From positions 1 through 10,565 of the forward strand of contig JABHUV010000175.1 of assembly GCA_018658605.1 (NCBI GenBank): a stretch of 10,565 nucleotides of DNA, in the 5' to 3' direction. Origin of the DNA: Planctomycetaceae bacterium. GTDB taxonomy: Bacteria; Planctomycetota; Planctomycetia; Pirellulales; Pirellulaceae. The translations under genes and the position numbers were made by a program. The notes below the pieces were generated by a model. It did not search any database. It was not told the origin of the DNA and worked only from the letters and a program-made list of their open reading frames with translations. This document shows, piece by piece, positions 6,050 to 10,565 of the stretch (position 1 is its first letter; each line of letters starts with the position of its first letter).

Positions 6050-7210
6050 TTACCAAGCTGCCTGATAGATTGCTAGTGCATCTTGTTCAGTTATTTTGCG
6101 CGGGTTGTTCACGAGTAATCTTGTCTGTTTCATGGCGTCGCGGGCCATGGATGGAAGGTCGTCACGGGTAATACTAACCTCACGCAGCTTTTGTTGCAGT
6201 CCGACAGTTGCCGAGAGTACAGCTAGACGTTCGATGAATTCAGCACAAACCTCTTGAGAATTTTGAGTTGTATCGATATCGGGGAAAACAAAAGGCGCTA
6301 GTTCCGCATATTCTTGAGCTGCTTCCGGTGCGTTGAACCGCAAGACGTGGGGTAACACGAGTGCGTTGGATAATCCGTGTGGAACATGGAAAGTACCACC
6401 GATTGGATAAGCTAGTGCGTGAACGGCTGCTACTGGCGAGTTAGCGAAAGCCATACCGGCCAGCATGGAACCTAACAACATGGCACCTCGCGCTTTGATA
6501 TTGGTACCGTCTGTAACAGCCAATTCAATATTTGCGCCGAGCAATTTCAGTGATTCAGTTGCGAGGATTTTTGATATTGGATTATTATTCGCTCCACGAG
6601 AAGCGTAGCCCTCGATTGCATGAACCATCGCATCAATTCCAGTTGCGGCGGTAATGCTGGCAGGCAAGCTGGTGGTCAATAATGGATCAAGTATCGCCAC
6701 ATCGGGCAGAATGATAGCAGAGGAAACCCCTCGTTTTTCGTCTTGGCCGATAGTTAGTATAGCGATCGGTGTGACTTCCGATCCTGTCCCCGCTGTCGTG
6801 GGAATCAAAACTAACGGCAGTCGTGGCCCTGTGGCGTTATCGACCCCCCATGCTTCTGCTAGATTTTCTTTGGACCCCACGAGCAGCGCGGTCAACTTGG
6901 CCACGTCCATAGAGGATCCACCACCGAATCCAACAACTCCTGTAGCATTAATTTGCCGTGCTTTGTCGACGGCCGCGATTAAGGTATCTAGTGATGGATC
7001 AGCCTCGACCTGATCAAACAGAGTCACGGTGATTCCAGTTTGTCGCAGCGACTCAAGTGGACCTTGCGCTAAGCCAATTTTAATGAGTCCTTGATCGGTC
7101 ACAAACAACACTCGTTCTCCAAGTGTATCTTGGCACTCTGTACCGAGATTAGCCGCTGCTCCTTCTTGAAATCGGATATTGGCAGCTGTGTTGAAAGTAA
7201 AGGAATTCAT
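6050..7210 (-). CDS. Iron-containing alcohol dehydrogenase (type III)
   Basis: This family oxidises alcohols or reduces aldehydes with NAD(P) and a single iron or other divalent metal. From the ATG at 7210 it is 386 residues, the usual length. The NAD-binding GFGGGSSMDVAK motif lies at about 94-105 and PTTAGTGSEVTP at about 137-148. The four metal ligands are all present with family spacing: Asp193 and His197 in GIDAMVHAIEG, His264 in AAVHALAYPIGG, and His278 in HVPHGLSNAL. An in-frame TTG at 7228 would add six residues (MSDQSS), but neither start has a clear Shine-Dalgarno. I prefer the ATG because family members begin close to the FTFxTxxxIxFG strand. It is cytosolic, with no adjacent aldehyde dehydrogenase or pathway gene. 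Candidates include 1,2-propanediol, butanol, 1,3-propanediol or hydroxyacid-type activities; the sequence alone does not choose. Confidence 0.93.
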   Translation of the reverse strand: MNSFTFNTAANIRFQEGAAANLGTECQDTLGERVLFVTDQGLIKIGLAQGPLESLRQTGITVTLFDQVEADPSLDTLIAAVDKARQINATGVVGFGGGSSMDVAKLTALLVGSKENLAEAWGVDNATGPRLPLVLIPTTAGTGSEVTPIAILTIGQDEKRGVSSAIILPDVAILDPLLTTSLPASITAATGIDAMVHAIEGYASRGANNNPISKILATESLKLLGANIELAVTDGTNIKARGAMLLGSMLAGMAFANSPVAAVHALAYPIGGTFHVPHGLSNALVLPHVLRFNAPEAAQEYAELAPFVFPDIDTTQNSQEVCAEFIERLAVLSATVGLQQKLREVSITRDDLPSMARDAMKQTRLLVNNPRKITEQDALAIYQAAW

Positions 7211-7572
7211 GGATGATTGATCTGACAAGTAAGTAAGCTGAGAGGTTATTTATAGAACTGAATCGGAAACAAATTTGTGTCTTTCATAATTTAAAACGAC
7301 CTACGCGACAGAAGGCATTCATTGTAATTGCTGCGCATCAAAATTGCAGAAAACCATTGCAACTGTAATTGATTGCACTGGTAGTTGGGTCAATTTCGAG
7401 GACGACTTAACGGTATTCTTTTAGCAATTTACCCAGATTGTCAAATCTTACGTGATTTCTGTGATGTAAGGCCTTAATCGAGTCTATTTGATAGGCATTT
7501 TTTCCCGATGTTAATAGTTATACAGGCACTTATTGCAGCTTTGATTGATTCTCAAAATAGCACAAAGAAAAT
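7211..7572. other. Divergent intergenic region between the alcohol dehydrogenase and the 874-residue exported protein
   Basis: This AT-rich stretch must contain the promoters of both flanking genes. It holds three copies of ATTGCA at 7343, 7356 and 7372 plus a near copy ATTGCT at 7327, and the octamer TGTAATTG twice (7323 and 7364). These could be protein-binding sites. A candidate plus-strand promoter is listed separately. No small gene or RNA gene is evident. Confidence 0.5.
7488..7516 (+). promoter_or_regulatory. Possible sigma70-type promoter for the 874-residue protein gene
   Basis: TTGATA (7488-7493) and TTAATA (7511-7516) are separated by 17 bases and lie 56 bases before the ATG at 7573. 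The match is decent but the region is AT-rich, so chance similarity is possible. Confidence 0.3.
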
Positions 7573-10197
7573 ATGGCAAAGAATAAATACCACTCAACCG
7601 GAACGTTTCTTAAACCCGTATTTCGTCACATATTGTTTAGCAGTGTTGTATTGTTCTTTTTCTGTTTAGTCGTCGTGTCTGGCGGAGGCGGATATGCCCA
7701 ATTGCCTAATTCTCCGTTGACGCCGATTCCGATTGCAGTGCAATCGATTAAAACATCCCCGATTGTGTATACGATCCCAGTGAATGCGTATGTCGTACCG
7801 GCCCCGTTTGTGTTAGATGCCCCAGTTGTTACACCAGAATCATCACAAATGAGTGAAATCCCGCCGCCCAAAACGGGTATTCAATTATGGCTCGCTAGTG
7901 CCACAGAAGCCATCACATCTGACGCTGCTACTCAAGCTTCGGTTACACCGCCAAGTAAACCAATTGAACCAGCTAAAAGTGAAGTTCCGCGACAACCGTT
8001 ACGTCGTGGTAAAGAAAGCAAAATCAAGCGTTCACAAGTTGCTCCGACACTTCCTCCGGAATCAAATCGACCTACTACGAGCTCTCTGCCTCGTCTGAAT
8101 ATCGCGACACTTCCTCCTGAATCTGAATCAAGTCGCGTGGACCAGATAGACCGAGTTGAAAATGAACCGCTAGGCATGCAGCGATTTAGTTGGCCGGAGT
8201 GTCCACTGTTGCATCGCCAATTAAAGCAGTTGGCCGAAATTAGCGTTTTAACCGAATGGGCATTGGAAACCCAAAGGGAGCTCAGTCGACTACATGCAAC
8301 CCGCGGATTTGACAGTGTTGAATCCGTTACCCTATTGGCAAAGCTCCGCGAATTACAAAATCAAGGAATCCAAAAAGCGTCCACATTGATGGATATGCAG
8401 CAACAGACAGTATTGTTCAAGATGCTCAGCGGCTTAAAACGTCGGTTGGCAATTTGGCATGCAGTACAAGCGATCATTACGAACGAAAAGGCGCTGACCG
8501 AGAAAAAAGTTGACCCGCGAGTCATCGTCGCAGGCGCTCTTGAGGGGATTGATGAGCGTTTGTACGGTTCAGTGGAAGCGGAAAATTGGTCTACGTATTT
8601 GATGCTACTGACGCTCAAGCAATACACAACCGTCGATGCGACTCTAGATGCCGAGCAACGCACCAAAGATGCGCAACGAGTGTTGACTCGGTTGCACTCC
8701 AACTATCTAACATCAGAACAAGCCGAACTTCTGCTAGAAGAGCCCTTTGTTTCCTTAGAAGAGGGTTTGCGATATTGGTGTGCTGAGCCGATTGATTATA
8801 CAAGACTGTTAATGGATATCGAGAGATACGAAGCAGGTCGTTTTAGTTATCAAGCTGTTCCGGTTGCCTTAAGTTTCCAAGCCATTCGCTGGTCTGCAGA
8901 TGAACCAGTTGCTCAACTCGGTGCGATGTTGGATCAATATTATCGCGGCGGGAACATCCGCATCCGGATCGCCGAAAAATTTATGAATCGGTTGCTTCCT
9001 GGACAGACAAATCAAACACAGGACATTGACGACACACTTGGGGGTGTCAAAGTTACAGGCACGAGTCAAACGACATCTGAACTTAAAGTCCGTTTACACG
9101 CCGATGGCTTACGTTGGGTAATCGGGGTAGAAGCAGTAGGGGATATCAAGACCAAAACGGAAACCCAAAAAGGTGCGGCAACATTTGAAAATGCAGCGAC
9201 CGCGACGTTTGAAACGGGCAAGCAGATCTTTATCTCACCGAGTGGCATTGAATTTGGAGATACCAAGGCGTCTGTGACGAGCAATACCGAATTGCTTGAA
9301 TTTAAGACAGATTATGATAGTTCGTTGCTAGGTGGTTTGGCTCGCAATATGGCAAAAAAACAATATCGGCAAAAGAAAGATCAGGCAGCCCAGGAACTTG
9401 AGAATCGAGTCCGTACGCAGGCAACAGAAACGCTTGATAATAAGGTAACTACCGGCATCTCGAAGGTCGACGGTCAATTTAACGACCGCTGGCTGGAACC
9501 CATGCGGCAATTACAACTCAGTCCCGTGGCGACCCAGTTGCGTACGACAAAGGACCAATTGGTTGTTGATTATCGATTAGCTGGAGCCGATCAACTTGCC
9601 GCGTATGGATTCCGACCAGAAATCCTTGGGGATTCGTTAGTGTCGATTCAAGTTCATGAGTCGGCGATGAATAATTTGTTACATAAATTGGCACTGGATG
9701 ACTCCTCTGGCAAGTTGCGTGACGTGATGTCTACGGTTGCTGAGCAATTGGGTTTTACTGATTATGAAGTACCTGCAGAAGTCTCAGAGACGGTGCTGGT
9801 CAAACTGATTTCGCGAGACGCTATTCGGATTCGCTTTTACAATGGGCGAGTACAATTGCTGTTGCAGTTTAAAGAACTGAGCAACAACCGCATTGTTTGG
9901 AAGAACTTTGCTGTGTTGGTTGAGTTTTTCCCACAGTTGGACTCGATCAATGGAAATCTAAAACGAGAAGGTGTACTACAAATCATTGGTCGTAGTTTGC
10001 GATTGGGCGACCGTATTGCGTTGCAGACGATTTTTAACAAAGTGATTCCGTCGACACGTTCGATGAGCTTACTTGGCAGCAGTATCGCTGAGCACCCTAA
10101 TTTTGCAGACACGCGAATTGCAACTTTTCAAGTACAACATGGATGGTTGACGTATTGTGTAACACCCGAGCCTCGGATAGCTGTAACGAGCGAATAA
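7573..10197 (+). CDS. Large exported protein of unknown function, probably lineage-specific
   Basis: I do not recognise this 874-residue protein. It starts with a basic region, a hydrophobic segment (19-36) and a likely signal-peptidase site after GGGGYA (residue 42). A low-complexity Pro/Ser/Thr-rich linker follows (about 43-200), containing LPPES twice exactly 20 residues apart (160-164 and 180-184). Residues about 205-420 look alpha-helical and charged. From about 459 onward there are beta-rich stretches separated by a polar helical segment (about 590-640). Two stretches resemble each other, IRIRIAEKFMNRLL (462-475) and VSIQVHESAMNNLL (690-703): a strand, an acidic residue, then Asn-containing helix. 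This hints at two related modules. Only four Cys are present and there is no C-terminal anchor. The ATG has no strong Shine-Dalgarno. It is probably a periplasmic or cell-envelope protein. It is convergent with the small membrane protein gene, so it is likely monocistronic. Confidence 0.8.
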   Translation: MAKNKYHSTGTFLKPVFRHILFSSVVLFFFCLVVVSGGGGYAQLPNSPLTPIPIAVQSIKTSPIVYTIPVNAYVVPAPFVLDAPVVTPESSQMSEIPPPKTGIQLWLASATEAITSDAATQASVTPPSKPIEPAKSEVPRQPLRRGKESKIKRSQVAPTLPPESNRPTTSSLPRLNIATLPPESESSRVDQIDRVENEPLGMQRFSWPECPLLHRQLKQLAEISVLTEWALETQRELSRLHATRGFDSVESVTLLAKLRELQNQGIQKASTLMDMQQQTVLFKMLSGLKRRLAIWHAVQAIITNEKALTEKKVDPRVIVAGALEGIDERLYGSVEAENWSTYLMLLTLKQYTTVDATLDAEQRTKDAQRVLTRLHSNYLTSEQAELLLEEPFVSLEEGLRYWCAEPIDYTRLLMDIERYEAGRFSYQAVPVALSFQAIRWSADEPVAQLGAMLDQYYRGGNIRIRIAEKFMNRLLPGQTNQTQDIDDTLGGVKVTGTSQTTSELKVRLHADGLRWVIGVEAVGDIKTKTETQKGAATFENAATATFETGKQIFISPSGIEFGDTKASVTSNTELLEFKTDYDSSLLGGLARNMAKKQYRQKKDQAAQELENRVRTQATETLDNKVTTGISKVDGQFNDRWLEPMRQLQLSPVATQLRTTKDQLVVDYRLAGADQLAAYGFRPEILGDSLVSIQVHESAMNNLLHKLALDDSSGKLRDVMSTVAEQLGFTDYEVPAEVSETVLVKLISRDAIRIRFYNGRVQLLLQFKELSNNRIVWKNFAVLVEFFPQLDSINGNLKREGVLQIIGRSLRLGDRIALQTIFNKVIPSTRSMSLLGSSIAEHPNFADTRIATFQVQHGWLTYCVTPEPRIAVTSE
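8045..8117 (+). repeat. Short direct repeat with 60-base period inside the large exported protein gene
   Basis: CGACACTTCCTCC occurs at 8045-8057 and again at 8105-8117, exactly 60 bases apart. It encodes the repeated TLPPES of the Pro-rich linker. The bases between are not visibly repeated, so this is either a decayed 20-residue tandem duplication or a chance reuse of a linker motif. Confidence 0.5.
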
Positions 10198-10208
10198 TAT
10201 TGCTCGTT
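10185..10208. terminator. Hairpin spanning the stop codon of the large exported protein gene
   Basis: AACGAGC (10185-10191) pairs perfectly with GCTCGTT (10202-10208) around a 10-base AT-rich loop that contains the TAA stop (10195-10197). It sits between two convergent genes and could end or stabilise transcripts from either side. There is no T tract on either strand, so it is not a standard intrinsic terminator. Confidence 0.35.
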
Positions 10209-10217
10209 GACAGGATG

Positions 10218-10532
10218 TTAGTTTGACTGAGTGGTTTCTTCTTTTCTTAGTCGACGTTGTCGTGCGAACAACGCTAGGCTCCATCCACCGGCAAATAACA
10301 AGACAGTACCCAGCGTAATGACTAGCTTCATCACTCGCTTCGGGGTAGAAATTAGGTCCTCAATTTGTGCTGGTTCACTTGCGAGTTCAATGCGGTCCCA
10401 CGAAAGAAAAGCACCGACTGCTAGGATTGCACCCCACGCAATAACAACTAGGACGAGGCTCCAGGTGGCTCGTCGTAGTTGTTGTGGTTCGTTGCTGGAA
10501 CCATCCGCAGTGTTATTAGGCTTGGTATCCAT
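10218..10532 (-). CDS. Small two-helix membrane protein of unknown function
   Basis: This 104-residue protein has a polar N-terminus (1-23), a hydrophobic helix at about 24-44 (TWSLVLVVIAWGAILAVGAF), a 24-residue acidic loop (45-68), a second hydrophobic helix at about 69-90 and a basic tail (RQRRLRKEE, 91-99). The positive-inside rule predicts both ends in the cytoplasm and the acidic loop outside. I recognise no family. The ATG at 10532 is supported by AAGGA ending four bases upstream. The same frame stays open to the window edge (11 more codons), so a longer form cannot be excluded. Its upstream neighbour lies outside the window, so operon membership is unknown. Small proteins like this often accompany respiratory or transport complexes, but nothing here proves that. 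Confidence 0.75.
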   Translation of the reverse strand: MDTKPNNTADGSSNEPQQLRRATWSLVLVVIAWGAILAVGAFLSWDRIELASEPAQIEDLISTPKRVMKLVITLGTVLLFAGGWSLALFARQRRLRKEETTQSN

Positions 10533-10565
10533 AGAATCCTTCGACGCTAAGTCCGGTTTGAGTGG

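Noticed and set aside
6654..7013. 119-codon plus-strand frame inside the alcohol dehydrogenase gene
   Set aside because: It is antisense to the conserved NAD-binding and metal-binding core. The composition is that of a shadow frame, and no domain is seen.
8361..8702. 113-codon minus-strand frame inside the large exported protein gene
   Set aside because: It is antisense to a long intact frame with a signal peptide. It is Cys- and Ser-rich in the manner of shadow frames and has no ribosome binding site.
10533..10565. Possible 3' end of another minus-strand gene at the right edge
   Set aside because: One frame ends in TAG at 10547-10549 and another reads through into the membrane protein gene, but only about 30 bases are visible. 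Neither can be supported.

Overview
The window looks like a chromosomal stretch from a bacterium, most likely a planctomycete (Pirellulales-like). That reading rests on three inferences: housekeeping genes sit scattered and mostly unlinked, several starts lack a clear Shine-Dalgarno, and two exported proteins look lineage-specific. Base composition appears moderate. No gene here proves the taxonomy. I see no phage, insertion sequence, CRISPR array, rRNA or tRNA.

Layout from left to right. (1) The extreme left edge holds the first 17 codons of a minus-strand glyceraldehyde-3-phosphate dehydrogenase gene (gap), with a GTG start behind a good Shine-Dalgarno. (2) A roughly 450-base gap follows. 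It has no convincing gene but is rich in potential RNA/DNA structure: an H-type pseudoknot topology and a GC-rich double inverted repeat that can fold two ways. (3) Next is a minus-strand exported protein built from two similar beta-rich modules. (4) Divergent from it is panB (pantothenate/CoA synthesis), followed on the same strand by a DegT/DnrJ/EryC1-type PLP aminotransferase. (5) Converging on these is a tight minus-strand pair, larC (nickel-pincer cofactor synthesis) then a MazG-like nucleotide pyrophosphohydrolase. The mazG 3' end overlaps the aminotransferase 3' end by 89 bases. (6) Divergent from larC is a class I SAM methyltransferase. It converges on a minus-strand iron-dependent alcohol dehydrogenase. 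(7) After a 362-base divergent intergenic region comes an 874-residue exported protein of unknown function. It converges on a small two-helix membrane protein at the right edge.

Functionally this is mainly a set of single genes rather than one system. The one unit that is clearly co-expressed is larC-mazG. LarC consumes CTP, and the MazG partner belongs to a fold that cleaves (d)NTPs to monophosphate and pyrophosphate, so a functional link is possible but unproven. The most unusual material is the structured gap between gap and the exported protein gene, the larC-mazG coupling, and the large uncharacterised exported protein.
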